Below are positions 8,290 through 17,708 of a DNA stretch of 64,000 nt, piece by piece. The stretch lies in the NCBI RefSeq assembly GCF_963676485.1, contig NZ_OY781114.1, positions 1,820,501 to 1,884,500 on the forward strand, in the 5' to 3' direction. Origin of the DNA: an uncultured Cohaesibacter sp. (lineage in GTDB: Bacteria > Pseudomonadota > Alphaproteobacteria > Rhizobiales > Cohaesibacteraceae). The translations under genes and the position numbers were made by a program. Numbering within the stretch: the first letter of the stretch is position 1; each line of letters starts with the position of its first letter. A model generated the notes under the pieces. That model saw only the letters and a program-made list of their open reading frames with translations. It ran no database searches and was not told the origin of the DNA.

Positions 8290-9027
8290 ATGACCCCTTT
8301 GTCTTCCGAGAAGCCCAAATTCCGCCCCTCCCAATCCCGCCTGATCGAAAAGCAGATCGCGACCAGTTTCTTCGGGCGGCGCAAGGGCAAGCCACTGAGC
8401 CCTGCGCAGCAAAAGCTGATTGACGAGCTTCTGCCGCGCATAAGCCTCAACCCGACCCATCCCATCGAGGATATCAAGGGACAGTTTGCCCATGCTCCGA
8501 ATGAAGTCTGGATGGAAATCGGCTATGGTGGCGGTGAGCATCTTATCAGGCAGGCGACAAGCAACCCGACCGTGGGCCTGATCGGCTGCGAACCTTTCAT
8601 TAACGGGGCCGTCAAAGCGCTGGCCGCGATCAATGAAAGGCAAATCGACAATATCCGGCTCTATGACGAAGACGCCGCCCATATTCTGGATTGGCTCCCT
8701 GAAGCCTCTCTCGACCGGGTTTTTCTGCTCTATCCCGATCCATGGCACAAGAAACGCCATTGGAAGCGTCGCTTTGTCTCCAGCCGGAATCTTGACCGCA
8801 TTGCCCGTGTGTTGAAGCCGGGGGGTGTCTTCCGTTTTGCCTCTGATATCGAGGATTATGTGGAATGGACACTGAACCATGTCGAGGGGTGCGACGCATT
8901 GACTGAAGAATGCACCTCTCCTGAAGACAGGCAGATTGCATGGCCGGATTGGGAACGCACCCGCTATGAGGCCAAAGCTATTCGTGAGGGAAGAAAGCCG
9001 CAATATCTGACATTTCGACGTAAATAG
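8290..9027 (+). CDS. trmB: tRNA (guanine-N7-)-methyltransferase
   Basis: SAM-dependent enzyme that methylates G46 in the variable loop of tRNAs. The 245-residue protein shows the SAM-binding EIGYGGGEHL, the acidic GCEPF that binds the cofactor ribose, and the catalytic LLYPDPWHKKRHWKRRF motif. I chose ATG 8290 (MTPLSSEKPKF); a TTG at 8251 would add 13 unconserved residues. Position directly after metK couples the methyl donor supply with a methyltransferase gene, a common order in the group. Confidence 0.95.
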   Translation: MTPLSSEKPKFRPSQSRLIEKQIATSFFGRRKGKPLSPAQQKLIDELLPRISLNPTHPIEDIKGQFAHAPNEVWMEIGYGGGEHLIRQATSNPTVGLIGCEPFINGAVKALAAINERQIDNIRLYDEDAAHILDWLPEASLDRVFLLYPDPWHKKRHWKRRFVSSRNLDRIARVLKPGGVFRFASDIEDYVEWTLNHVEGCDALTEECTSPEDRQIAWPDWERTRYEAKAIREGRKPQYLTFRRK

Positions 9028-9045
9028 CAGAGAAATGTCAGCTCT

Positions 9046-9078
9046 GATCGTAAAAACCCTTGCTTTTTACGATCTTTC
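9046..9078 (+). terminator. Intrinsic terminator after trmB
   Basis: Perfect 11-bp stem GATCGTAAAAA / TTTTTACGATC with a seven-base loop, then TTTCT. It begins 18 bases after the trmB stop. Confidence 0.8.
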
Positions 9079-9116
9079 TGGTGTATTACAGCCTCAAAAT
9101 CTAGACAAGCTGTTTA

Positions 9117-9148
9117 GAGTGGGCCGTGACAAGGACCCGCTCTTTTTT
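9117..9148 (+). terminator. Terminator-like hairpin ahead of rimP (possible attenuator)
   Basis: GAGTGGG / CCCGCTC stem extended by CC/GG, followed by six Ts. It lies only about 40 bases after the trmB terminator and about 205 bases before rimP, so it may be an attenuator in the rimP-nusA-infB leader rather than a second trmB stop. Confidence 0.65.
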
Positions 9149-9209
9149 GTTAGGTGGCCTCCCCTTCTACAGCCGGGTCTGGTAAATTAGGTGATCATGA
9201 TCCGATATG

Positions 9210-9241
9210 TTGCCCCATTTCCACACTTTGGAAAAAGGCAA
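9210..9241 (+). promoter_or_regulatory. Two-part hairpin in the rimP leader
   Basis: TTGCC / GGCAA outer stem and TTTCCA / TGGAAA inner stem separated by a small internal loop, with a five-base apex. No T-run follows. It is the second structure between the trmB terminator and rimP. Confidence 0.45.
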
Positions 9242-9355
9242 GCCCCACGGGACGAAACGCATATAGGAAAACAGTTGCCTTGAATAGAAACGGTTTGTCG
9301 CAAGTAGGCTATGGTCGCCTGCTTGGACGAAAAGAAATGGAGACAGGCTTTCCCT

Positions 9356-9961
9356 ATGGTTGAGAGCAGTCAAGTAAAAGCGGGAACAGAGCCGCGCCTC
9401 ACTGGCGAAAAAGGGCTGGAAGCACGCATTGCCAGCATAGTTGAGCCTGCCATTATTGATCTGGGCTACGATCTGGTCCGCGTGAGAATCACCGGCCAGC
9501 ATGGCTGTACCGTTCAGATCATGGCCGAGGCCCCCGATGGCACGATGACGATTGATGGCTGCGAGGCTGTATCCCGCGCTCTTTCGCCTGTGCTTGATGT
9601 CGAAGATCCAATTGACAGCGAATATTATCTTGAAGTCTCCTCGCCGGGAGTGGATCGTCCGCTGGTACGCGTGCGTGATCTGGTGGCCTGGAGTGGGCAT
9701 GATGCCAAGATCGAACTGTCTGTTCCTATGGATGGTCGTCGCCGGTTCAGAGGCATTCTTGATGGTGTGGACGGGGAAGAACTCAAACTGATTTTGCCCG
9801 ACGTACCTCAGGATAGCGATCCAAATGTGCGTTTGCCGCTTTCGGATCTGGCAGATGCAAAGCTTGTAATGACTGATAAACTCATGGAGCTGGCGCTGAA
9901 AGCTCAGCCCGCAGAACCGGCAGAAGTGGAAGAAGCCACTGACGCTGACAGGGAAGAATAG
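9356..9961 (+). CDS. rimP: Ribosome maturation factor RimP
   Basis: Assists assembly of the 30S subunit (201 residues). The N-terminal domain carries VEPAIIDLGYDLVRVRI, DGTMTIDGCEAVSRALSPVLD and YYLEVSSPGVDRPL, all family hallmarks; the C-terminal SH3-like domain follows. ATG 9356 leaves about 16 residues before the conserved core, as in related proteins; an in-frame ATG at 9311 would add 15 residues and cannot be excluded. It is the first gene of the nusA-infB unit, with nusA starting 13 bases after the stop. Confidence 0.94.
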   Translation: MVESSQVKAGTEPRLTGEKGLEARIASIVEPAIIDLGYDLVRVRITGQHGCTVQIMAEAPDGTMTIDGCEAVSRALSPVLDVEDPIDSEYYLEVSSPGVDRPLVRVRDLVAWSGHDAKIELSVPMDGRRRFRGILDGVDGEELKLILPDVPQDSDPNVRLPLSDLADAKLVMTDKLMELALKAQPAEPAEVEEATDADREE

Positions 9962-9974
9962 GAGACACTGAACG

Positions 9975-11690
9975 ATGGCAATCAGTGCAAACCGTCTTGA
10001 ACTTTTGCAGATCGCAGATGCTGTGGCGCGCGAAAAATCGATTGATCGCATGATCGTGATTGGAGCCATGGAGGACGCAATCCAGAAAGCTGCGCGCTCC
10101 CGCTATGGTCAAGAGACAGAAATCAAGGCGACGATTAACCCACGCACCGGTGAAACCCGGCTTGAGCGGTTGATGGAAGTGGTTGAAGAAGTCGAGGATT
10201 ATGCAACCCAGATTGCCTTGGTTGATGCCAAGGTTAAGAATCCGGATGCACAGATCGGCGATATCGTTTCGGACCAACTGCCTCCGCTGGAATTCGGGCG
10301 TATTTCTGCCCAGTCAGCCAAGCAGGTTATCGTGCAGAAAGTGCGCGAAGCCGAGCGTGATCATCAGTATGAAGAATTCAAGGATCGCCAGTTCGAAATA
10401 GTCAACGGTCAGGTCAAACGCGTTGAATATGGCAATGTCACTGTTGATCTTTCAGGCACCGAAGCCATTGTCCGTCGCGATGAACTGATCGCACGCGAAG
10501 CCTTCCGTCCGGGTGACCGCATCCGCGCCATCATCTATGATGTGCGTCGCGAGCAACGTGGCCCGCAGATCTTTTTGTCCAGAACACATCCACAGTTCAT
10601 GGCCAAGTTGTTTGCACAAGAAGTGCCGGAGATCTATGATGGTATCATTACGATCAAGTCTGTGGCCCGCGATCCAGGATCCCGCGCCAAGATTGCCGTT
10701 ATTTCTAGTGACAGTTCCATTGATCCTGTTGGTGCTTGCGTTGGTATGCGCGGTTCACGCGTTCAGGCCGTCGTCAATGAGCTTCAGGGTGAAAAGATCG
10801 ACATCATTCCATGGTCCGAAGATCCTGCGACCTTTATCGTCAATGCGCTGCAGCCAGCCGAAGTGGCCAAGGTTGTCCTTGATGAAGACAGCGAGCGGAT
10901 CGAAGTTGTTGTTCCCAATGACCAGCTCTCGCTTGCCATTGGCCGTCGCGGTCAGAATGTTCGTCTTGCTTCCCAGCTGACTGGTTGGGACATCGACATC
11001 ATGACCGAGGAAGAAGAATCCGAGCGTCGTCAGAAAGAATTCAACGAACGCGCCCAGCTCTTCATGCAGGCGCTTGACGTTGATGACATCGTCGCACAGC
11101 TTCTGGCTTCCGAAGGCTTCACCTCGATTGAGGAAGTGGCCTATGTGGATAGCAGCGAAGTCTCTGATATCGAGGGCTTCGACGAAGAAACCGCTCAGGA
11201 AATCCAGAAACGCGCAAGTGAATATCTGGAAGCCGAAGCGGAAAAACAGAATGAAGAGCGCCTCGCACTGGGTGTTTCGGATGATCTTCTTGAAATTTCG
11301 GGTCTCACGCTGCCGATGCTTGTGGCGCTTGGTCGCGACGACATCAAGACCATTGAAGATCTTGCCGGTTGCGCCACGGACGATCTGGTTGGCTGGACCG
11401 AACGGCACAATGGTGAAGTGAAGCGCTTCAAGGGCACCCTGTCCGATTTTGATATTTCGCGTCAGGAAGCCGAAGACATCGTCATGCTGACCCGTGTTGC
11501 TGCCGGATGGATCGACCCTTCCGAACTGTTGAGCGAGGAAGAAGCTGCGGAATATGAGCAGATGGAAGCAGACGAAATGGGCGAGCTGGATCCGAGCGAT
11601 GAAGCCGCTGGCGCAATCGCAGACGATCAGCAGTCTGATGATGAGAATGAAGAAGAGGAAGCAACCGCTGAGGAAGAAGAAAAGGCCTGA
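9975..11690 (+). CDS. nusA: Transcription termination/antitermination factor NusA
   Basis: RNA polymerase-binding factor controlling pausing, termination and rRNA antitermination (571 residues). Order of parts: N-terminal RNAP-binding domain (1-130), S1 domain (about 135-200, with VKRVEYGNVTVDL), two KH domains (about 235-345, with GACVGMRGSRVQAVVNEL and AIGRRGQNVRLASQL), then helix-hairpin-helix AR-type repeats (about 365-505) and a very acidic tail rich in Glu. An AGGAGA box precedes the ATG. The gene is downstream of rimP in the conserved operon. Confidence 0.97.
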   Translation: MAISANRLELLQIADAVAREKSIDRMIVIGAMEDAIQKAARSRYGQETEIKATINPRTGETRLERLMEVVEEVEDYATQIALVDAKVKNPDAQIGDIVSDQLPPLEFGRISAQSAKQVIVQKVREAERDHQYEEFKDRQFEIVNGQVKRVEYGNVTVDLSGTEAIVRRDELIAREAFRPGDRIRAIIYDVRREQRGPQIFLSRTHPQFMAKLFAQEVPEIYDGIITIKSVARDPGSRAKIAVISSDSSIDPVGACVGMRGSRVQAVVNELQGEKIDIIPWSEDPATFIVNALQPAEVAKVVLDEDSERIEVVVPNDQLSLAIGRRGQNVRLASQLTGWDIDIMTEEEESERRQKEFNERAQLFMQALDVDDIVAQLLASEGFTSIEEVAYVDSSEVSDIEGFDEETAQEIQKRASEYLEAEAEKQNEERLALGVSDDLLEISGLTLPMLVALGRDDIKTIEDLAGCATDDLVGWTERHNGEVKRFKGTLSDFDISRQEAEDIVMLTRVAAGWIDPSELLSEEEAAEYEQMEADEMGELDPSDEAAGAIADDQQSDDENEEEEATAEEEEKA

Positions 11691-11766
11691 AACCGGTCTG
11701 AACTGTCGCCCGATTAGTCTCGGTTTGCGACAAGATTTGACAAAAACGGCCTTGAGAGGATAAACC

Positions 11767-12420
11767 GTGCCGCAAAAGAGCGAACAGACAACAAGACAAT
11801 GTCTGGTAACACGGGAAAGTCTTCCCAAGGACCAAATGATCCGGTTTGTACTGGCTCCTGATCTCAGCGTTGTTCCAGACCTGAAAATGCGGTTACCCGG
11901 ACGAGGCGTCTGGGTGACAGCAAAGCATGATTTGGTGAAGCAGGCCGCAAACAAGGGTATGTTTGCGCGCGGTTTCAAGCAAAAAGTGCAAAAATGCGAC
12001 GACCTGGCAGAGCTTGTCGCAAATCTGATGGAAAAGGGGTGTTTATCATCCCTTTCCATGACACGAAAAGCCGGCCAAATCGTCACCGGCTTTGCAAAGG
12101 TAGAAACGTCCATTGCGCAAAGGGGTGCAATTGGACTAATACATGCGGCAGATGCTGCAGAAGACGGACAGAAAAAACTGTCCCAAGCCGTGCGGCGCCA
12201 TTATGGCAGCGACTGCGAACTACCCATTGTTCGCAGATTCAGCGCTGAGGCGTTAAGTAACGCGCTTGGATACGGAAATGTGGTACATGCTGCCTTGATC
12301 GCCGGTTCGGCGAGCAAGAGCTTCATCAAACAGGTTGCGGTGCTGGAAGCCTACTTGCAACCAAGTGAACCGGATTCTAACAGCGGCCCGGACGACCGAA
12401 CCGCTGGACAGGCCTCTTAA
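11767..12420 (+). CDS. YlxR-L7Ae fusion RNA-binding protein
   Basis: A 217-residue protein made of two known parts: an N-terminal YlxR/DUF448 domain (about 5-85; [19 protein letters not shown] and PGRGVWV motifs) and a C-terminal L7Ae/L30e-like RNA-binding domain (about 95-195; [14 protein letters not shown] and the [10 protein letters not shown] loop). This fusion between nusA and infB is typical of Alphaproteobacteria; in Gram-positive bacteria the two domains are separate genes at the same locus. The start is GTG 11767, supported by GAGAGG eight bases upstream. The exact function is not settled; RNA binding linked to RNase P has been proposed for YlxR. Confidence 0.9.
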   Translation: MPQKSEQTTRQCLVTRESLPKDQMIRFVLAPDLSVVPDLKMRLPGRGVWVTAKHDLVKQAANKGMFARGFKQKVQKCDDLAELVANLMEKGCLSSLSMTRKAGQIVTGFAKVETSIAQRGAIGLIHAADAAEDGQKKLSQAVRRHYGSDCELPIVRRFSAEALSNALGYGNVVHAALIAGSASKSFIKQVAVLEAYLQPSEPDSNSGPDDRTAGQAS

Positions 12421-12449
12421 CGGAGGCAGTGAAGGGTATTGACCGAGAA

Positions 12450-15401
12450 ATGAGCAACGAAAACAGCAGCGACAACAATAGCCCGTCAGAGAAAAAGACA
12501 TTGTCTCTGGGCAAGAATGTGGGGCAAGGCACCGTACGCCAGAGTTTTTCTCATGGCCGATCGAAGGCGGTTGTTGTTGAAAAACGAAAGCGGCGGTTCA
12601 CTGCACCAGGTGACACAAAGCCAGCAACCGGTGGAAAACCGGCTGCAGGTGAAGCTGCGCCCAAATCTGCAGACAAGCCGGCGGCCTCTTCCGGTCAGTC
12701 GCAAAATCGCGGTTCTGACAACCGCTCCGGCGGTGGAAACGGCGGCAATGGCGCCAACCAGGGCAAGGGCTCGGGTGGACGCGGCCAGCGCCAACGCAAT
12801 CGCAACGGCAATAATCAGGGCAACGGCAACGGCAACAACAATACGACCGGCCAGCGCAACCTGACCTCTTCGGAAAATGCGAAACGCCTTCAAGCGCTTG
12901 AAGCGGCGAAAGTCCGCGCGCGCGAAATGGAGCAGCGCAAGAAAGAAGAAGAAGCCAAGCGCAAGGTAGAAGCTGCACGCCAGGCGGAAGAAGAAGCCAA
13001 ACGCAAAGCGGAAGAAGAAGTCGCCGCAGCGCAGAAGGCCAAAGAAGAAGCTGAAGCGAAGAAAGCCGACGAAGAGCGCAAGGCGCTTGAGGCGGCAGAA
13101 GCTGCAAAAGCGGATACCAAGCCAGCCAAGGCACCTGCCGAAGCAAAAGGTGACGCTCAGGCTCCCCGCTCCAAGGATCGCACAGGCAAACCGGCTGATC
13201 GTGCGCCAAGAGGGGATCGTCCGCAGGGTGATCGCCCGGCACGGGATGCCAAACCGGGTACAGACAAACGTCCCGTCAAGCCACGGGTACGCCGCGATGG
13301 CGAAGATGATCGGGCCGGAGCACGTCCTGGCGCCAAGATCAACCGCCCGCAACGCGGTGGTGCACGGGCTTCTGGTGGAGAAGGCTTTGTTGCTCCGGAT
13401 GCTTCGGTTGAAGCAAAACCAGGCGCAAAGACAATCAAGCCAGTGCCCAAGAAGCCGCGGCCTGATGACAATGCACGCGCAGCAACGCCAGCAAAACCAC
13501 GCACCGATGCACAGCGTCGCCGTGGCAAGCTGACGCTGACCAATGCGCTCAATGCCGACGAACAGCGCGAGCGTTCACTCGCTTCCATGCGTCGTCGTCG
13601 TCAGAAGCAAAAAGGTGCCCAGCATGATGCTCCGCGTGAAAAGGTCTTCCGCGAAGTCGTCATTCCTGAAACCATCACGGTTCAGGAACTGGCCCAGCGC
13701 ATGACCGAACGTGCTGTTGACGTTATCAAAATCCTGATGAAGCAGGGCATGATGGTCAAGACTGTCGATGTTCTGGACGCTGACACCGCGCAGCTGGTGG
13801 CTGAAGAATTGGGCCACACTGTTAAACGTGTTGCAGCATCCGACGTTGAGGAAGGTCTGTTCGACAAGAAAGATGCTGAAGATGATCTGGCGTCCCGTCC
13901 GGCTGTTGTGACCATCATGGGTCACGTCGACCACGGCAAGACCTCGCTGCTTGATGCCATTCGTCACGCCAATGTGGTGCGCGGCGAAGCTGGCGGCATC
14001 ACCCAGCATATCGGTGCCTATCAGGTCACGCAGAAAGATCAGAAGATCACCTTCATCGATACGCCGGGCCACGCCGCCTTTACCGAGATGCGTGCTCGTG
14101 GTGCCCAGTCAACCGATATCGTCATTCTTGTGGTTGCCGCAGATGATGGCGTCATGCCGCAGACTATCGAGGCAATCAACCACGCCAAGGCCGCTGAAGT
14201 GCCAATCATCGTGGCCGTGAACAAGATCGATCTGCCAGCCGCAGATCCGACCCGCGTTCGCAACGAATTGCTTCAGCATGGTGTCTTTGTGGAAAGCATG
14301 GGCGGTGATGTGCTCGAAGTTGAAGTTTCTGCCAAGGAAAAACTGCATCTGGAAGATCTTCTCGATGCCATCCTGATGCAGTCCGAACTGCTCGAGCTCA
14401 AGTCCAACCCGGACAGAGAAGCTGACGGGATCGTGGTCGAAGCCAAGCTCGACAAGGGCCGTGGCCCAGTGGCAACGGTTCTGGTGCAGAATGGTACCCT
14501 CAAGGTCGGCGACATTGTTGTTGCCGGTGAGCATTGGGGTAAGGTTCGCGCTCTGATCGATGACACGGGCAGTAAGGTTGAAGAGGCAGAACCGTCCAAA
14601 CCGGTCGAGATTCTGGGCTTTGATGCCGCGCCTGACGCTGGCGACCAGTTTGCAGTTGTTGAAACAGAAGGCCGCGCCCGCGAGATCACGGATTACCGTA
14701 TCCGAAAGAACAAGGATCTTGCTGCAGCCAAAGCCAACCGCGGTTCGCTGGAACAGATGTTGAGCAACCTGAAGGAAAGCGGCGACAGCCAGTCCTTCCC
14801 GCTGGTCATCAAGGGCGACGTGAAAGGCTCTGTCGAAGCGATCATTGGTGCACTGGACGGCATCGGCAACGAAGAAGTGTCCGCACAGATCCTGCATTCC
14901 GGTGTTGGTGGTGTGACCGAATCCGATGTGACCCTTGCGGCAGCATCGGGCGCTCCGATCATCGCCTTTAACGTGCGTGCAAACGTACAGGCCAAGCAGG
15001 CTGCCGAGCAGAAAGGCGTCGAAATCCGCTACTATAACATCATCTACGATCTGACCGATGATGTGAAAGCGGCAATGTCCGGCATGCTCAGCCCAGAAGT
15101 TCGCGAAACCTTTATCGGTTATGCGGAAATTCTGGAAGTGTTCAACATCACCAAGGTCGGCAAGGTTGCAGGTTGCCGCGTCACCGAAGGTGTTGTGGAA
15201 CGCGGCACCGGCGTGCGCTTGCTGCGCGACGATGTTGTGATCCATACGGGCAAGCTGTCGACCCTCAAGCGCTTCAAGGACGAAGTCAAGGAAGTGCGGG
15301 TCGGACAGGAATGCGGCATGGCCTTTGAAAATTATCAGGACCTGCGCGCAGGCGACCAGATCGAATGCTTCCGCGTGGAAGAGATCGCCCGGACGCTCTA
15401 G
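12450..15401 (+). CDS. infB: Translation initiation factor IF-2
   Basis: GTPase that brings initiator tRNA to the 30S subunit (983 residues). The N-terminal 390 residues are low complexity: a KTLSL...[20 protein letters not shown] head, Gly/Asn/Gln-rich tract, a Lys/Glu/Ala coiled coil (about 150-215) and a Pro/Lys/Arg-rich linker. An IF2_N-type module starts near 410. The G domain has [12 protein letters not shown] (near 490), [14 protein letters not shown] and SAKEK; domains II-IV follow. I chose ATG 12450 (MSNENSSD), which matches the usual start; a GTG at 12429 has a GGAGG nearby but a short spacing. A strong terminator ends the unit. Confidence 0.97.
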   Translation: MSNENSSDNNSPSEKKTLSLGKNVGQGTVRQSFSHGRSKAVVVEKRKRRFTAPGDTKPATGGKPAAGEAAPKSADKPAASSGQSQNRGSDNRSGGGNGGNGANQGKGSGGRGQRQRNRNGNNQGNGNGNNNTTGQRNLTSSENAKRLQALEAAKVRAREMEQRKKEEEAKRKVEAARQAEEEAKRKAEEEVAAAQKAKEEAEAKKADEERKALEAAEAAKADTKPAKAPAEAKGDAQAPRSKDRTGKPADRAPRGDRPQGDRPARDAKPGTDKRPVKPRVRRDGEDDRAGARPGAKINRPQRGGARASGGEGFVAPDASVEAKPGAKTIKPVPKKPRPDDNARAATPAKPRTDAQRRRGKLTLTNALNADEQRERSLASMRRRRQKQKGAQHDAPREKVFREVVIPETITVQELAQRMTERAVDVIKILMKQGMMVKTVDVLDADTAQLVAEELGHTVKRVAASDVEEGLFDKKDAEDDLASRPAVVTIMGHVDHGKTSLLDAIRHANVVRGEAGGITQHIGAYQVTQKDQKITFIDTPGHAAFTEMRARGAQSTDIVILVVAADDGVMPQTIEAINHAKAAEVPIIVAVNKIDLPAADPTRVRNELLQHGVFVESMGGDVLEVEVSAKEKLHLEDLLDAILMQSELLELKSNPDREADGIVVEAKLDKGRGPVATVLVQNGTLKVGDIVVAGEHWGKVRALIDDTGSKVEEAEPSKPVEILGFDAAPDAGDQFAVVETEGRAREITDYRIRKNKDLAAAKANRGSLEQMLSNLKESGDSQSFPLVIKGDVKGSVEAIIGALDGIGNEEVSAQILHSGVGGVTESDVTLAAASGAPIIAFNVRANVQAKQAAEQKGVEIRYYNIIYDLTDDVKAAMSGMLSPEVRETFIGYAEILEVFNITKVGKVAGCRVTEGVVERGTGVRLLRDDVVIHTGKLSTLKRFKDEVKEVRVGQECGMAFENYQDLRAGDQIECFRVEEIARTL

Positions 15402-15425
15402 GTATCTTATGTGAACGCAATCGGG

Positions 15426-15466
15426 CAAAGGTCGAGGGGTTTCTTCCCTTGACCTTTGCCATTTTT
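15426..15466 (+). terminator. Strong terminator after infB
   Basis: A 13-bp fully paired stem CAAAGGTCGAGGG / CCCTTGACCTTTG (one G-T pair), short loop and a TTTTT tail. It separates infB from rbfA. Confidence 0.9.
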
Positions 15467-15558
15467 AATAGACCTAACGCAATAAGCCGCATGGCTGACG
15501 TTATTCCAGGCTTGGCCGGTCCAATCCCGCCCATTGCCACAGACAATTAGGACATCTC

Positions 15559-15993
15559 ATGGGACGTGGTTCTCGCAAAGGCGGCGGTATGCCGTCTCAG
15601 CGCCAGTTGCGCGTAGGCGAACTGGTTCGAAAATCCTTATCTGAATGCCTTACACGAGGCGAGATCATTGATCCGTTTCTGGAACAATTCGTGATCTCCA
15701 TTCCCGAAGTACGCATGAGTCCGGACCTGACCCTGGCAACCGCCTTTGTCATGCCGCTTGGTGCGCCCGGGGAGGAAAAGGCAATCGTGGATGCGCTCAA
15801 TGGCCACAAGAAATATCTGCGCGGCCGTCTGGGACGTGACCTGACGCTCAAGCATACGCCCGATCTGCGCTTTCGCTATGACGAAACATTTGATGAGGCA
15901 TCACGCATCGATGCCTTGCTCGATTCGCCGCTTGTTCAAAGAGATTTGCATCATGATGATGATGCATCCGAAGATGACACTGACGACAAGTAG
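15559..15993 (+). CDS. rbfA: Ribosome-binding factor A
   Basis: Binds the 30S subunit and helps mature the 5' end of 16S rRNA (144 residues, KH-like fold). Seen: QRQLRVGELVRKSLSECL at the N-terminus, ISIPEVRMSPDLTLATAFV in the middle and the conserved TLKHTPDLRFRYDETF near the end, followed by an acidic Asp/His tail. The next gene, truB, starts eight bases after the stop, so rbfA-truB and probably rpsO are co-transcribed. Confidence 0.96.
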   Translation: MGRGSRKGGGMPSQRQLRVGELVRKSLSECLTRGEIIDPFLEQFVISIPEVRMSPDLTLATAFVMPLGAPGEEKAIVDALNGHKKYLRGRLGRDLTLKHTPDLRFRYDETFDEASRIDALLDSPLVQRDLHHDDDASEDDTDDK

Positions 15994-16001
15994 GAGCCGA
16001 C

Positions 16002-17048
16002 ATGAGCAAAGATATGCAGCAAGAGGGCTCCGCACCTGAAGATCAGGCAAGCGAAGCTCCAAAACCCAAGAAGAAAAAGAAGCAGCAGTTTCGCGCCAAG
16101 CGCCGAACCGACGTGCATGGTTGGATTGCTCTGGACAAGCCGCTCAACATGACCTCAACCCAGGCCGTTGGCGCCATCAAGCGCATCTTCAATGTCAAGA
16201 AGGCTGGCCATGCCGGCACGCTGGACCCGCTGGCCTCCGGTTGCTTGCCGATTGCCATCGGTGAAGGCACCAAGACGGTTTCCTTCGTCATGGACGGCTA
16301 CAAGGAATATGAATTCACGGTGCGATGGGGCGAAGAGACCTCAACGGACGACGCGGAAGGGGAACTGATCGACAGCTCCGCCCACCGCCCGACCGAAGAG
16401 GAAATCGAAGCGGCCCTTGATCATTTTTCCGGCGAGATCATGCAGGTTCCCCCCGCATTTTCTGCCATCAAGGTGAATGGTGAACGCGCCTATGATCTGG
16501 CGCGCGACGGCGAAGAGGTCAAACTCGCTGCACGCCCGGTGACCATTCACCATCTGGAACTCCTCGAAGCACCAGACGAGGATACCGCAGTTTTTGTCGC
16601 CGAATGCTCCAAGGGCACCTATGTCAGGTCTCTGGCACGGGATATTGGGCGACATCTGGGAACGCGCGGCCATGTCGTGGCCCTGCGTCGGCTCATTTCA
16701 GGTCCATTTACCGAAGAAATGCTTATTTCGCTGGACGATCTGGAACAGTTGAGCCATAGTGCGCCCGGCGAGCCCGGGCTCGCCTCTGCCTTGCTTCCTG
16801 TTGAGACCGCGCTGGACGACATCCCGGCTCTGGCCATAAACAGGAATGCCGCTGCAAGATTACGCCGAGGACAATCGGTTTTGCTGCGTGGACAAGAAGC
16901 TCCGATCGACGGTCACGTCGCGGCCATGAATGCAGGTTTGCTGGTGGCCATATGCGAAGTGATCGAAGGAGAACTCTGGCCAAGGCGCGTTTTCAATCTG
17001 CCTGAGCATCCGCCTGTCTTTTCAAGCGATGCCGAGCCAAAAAACTAA
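16002..17048 (+). CDS. truB: tRNA pseudouridine(55) synthase
   Basis: Makes pseudouridine 55 in the T-loop of tRNAs (348 residues). A basic N-terminal extension of about 35 residues ([15 protein letters not shown]) precedes the core. The catalytic aspartate is D75 in [40 protein letters not shown] and [13 protein letters not shown] are family motifs. The C-terminal PUA-like part is present. It sits between rbfA and rpsO in the usual order. Confidence 0.96.
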   Translation: MSKDMQQEGSAPEDQASEAPKPKKKKKQQFRAKRRTDVHGWIALDKPLNMTSTQAVGAIKRIFNVKKAGHAGTLDPLASGCLPIAIGEGTKTVSFVMDGYKEYEFTVRWGEETSTDDAEGELIDSSAHRPTEEEIEAALDHFSGEIMQVPPAFSAIKVNGERAYDLARDGEEVKLAARPVTIHHLELLEAPDEDTAVFVAECSKGTYVRSLARDIGRHLGTRGHVVALRRLISGPFTEEMLISLDDLEQLSHSAPGEPGLASALLPVETALDDIPALAINRNAAARLRRGQSVLLRGQEAPIDGHVAAMNAGLLVAICEVIEGELWPRRVFNLPEHPPVFSSDAEPKN

Positions 17049-17059
17049 AGGAGATACCG

Positions 17060-17329
17060 ATGTCGATTACTGCTGAACGCAAGCAAGAGCTGATCAAGGA
17101 ATATGCCACCAAAGACGGCGATACCGGTTCCCCCGAGGTACAGGTTGCTGTTCTTACCGAGCGGATCATCAACTTGACCGAGCACTTCAAGTCTCACAAG
17201 AAGGATAACCACTCCCGTCGTGGCCTCCTGAAACTGGTTTCCCAGCGTCGTAAGCTGCTTGACTATGTCAAAGCCAAAGACGTGGCACGTTACCAGTCGC
17301 TGATCGAACGCCTCGGACTGCGTCGTTAA
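17060..17329 (+). CDS. rpsO: 30S ribosomal protein S15
   Basis: 89-residue primary 16S rRNA binding protein. The sequence shows the family signature [15 protein letters not shown], the [16 protein letters not shown] rRNA-binding segment and the [10 protein letters not shown]...[13 protein letters not shown]-terminus. An AAAGGAGA box precedes the ATG at ideal spacing. A terminator follows at once, before pnp. Confidence 0.98.
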   Translation: MSITAERKQELIKEYATKDGDTGSPEVQVAVLTERIINLTEHFKSHKKDNHSRRGLLKLVSQRRKLLDYVKAKDVARYQSLIERLGLRR

Positions 17330-17339
17330 TTCTCTGATA

Positions 17340-17370
17340 AACGCGGTGGCCTGCCGGTCACCGCGTTTTC
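17340..17370 (+). terminator. Terminator after rpsO
   Basis: AACGCGGTG / CACCGCGTT nine-bp stem with further pairing in the loop and a TTTTC tail. Confidence 0.85.
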
Positions 17371-17708
17371 AAATTGTACGATCCGCTGTCCTTTCGATAT
17401 TCCATCGATTTTCAAAGGATTGACGTTACCACAAGATCGTACGCATTCTCGTTGTGCGCTCAAGTGACCAACGAAATGCCCAAGGGGAAACCCTCCCGCT
17501 GCTCTGGCATAACAGTGCCTGAGTGTTTAAACAGAACTGGTGTAATCGGATTTTCTGATTCACCAGCGTTCACAGGCAGGATTGCCAGCCGCTTTGCCCA
17601 AGCGCCACACAGTGCTGGAGCCGCTCGTTGTCTTGCCCGTGATCAAAATATTGTTAGATCGATGCCCCATATATCCGATATGCAGGGCATACAGGAAAGG
17701 ACATTTCA
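17371..17708 (+). promoter_or_regulatory. Structured pnp leader
   Basis: 338 bases without a convincing gene. I see three dyads: GTACGATC (17376-17383) with GATCGTAC (17435-17442); GCAT..CGTTG / CAACG..ATGC (about 17442-17480); and a 10-bp hairpin CTGGTG-T-AATC / GATTCACCAG (17537-17566). In enteric bacteria the pnp leader hairpin is cut by RNase III and then degraded by PNPase for autoregulation; these structures are candidates for the same logic. A TTGACG at 17419-17424 may be a -35 box, with a poor -10. Confidence 0.5.

Noticed and set aside
6864-8477. Long open frame on the minus strand over metK
   Set aside because: No family features; it mirrors the codon pattern of metK and overlaps trmB as well.
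9149-9310. Initiator tRNA gene upstream of rimP as in E. coli
   Set aside because: No cloverleaf or CCA-end pattern can be drawn; only a two-part hairpin is present.
10755-12113. Long minus-strand open frame over nusA and the ylxR gene
   Set aside because: Composition is that of an antisense shadow (Phe, Leu, Cys, His rich) and it crosses two well-supported genes.
14109-15428. Long minus-strand open frame over infB
   Set aside because: Antisense shadow of the G domain; no recognisable motif.
17374-17708. Small gene in the pnp leader
   Set aside because: The open frame runs out of frame into pnp, lacks a family match and overlaps strong dyads.
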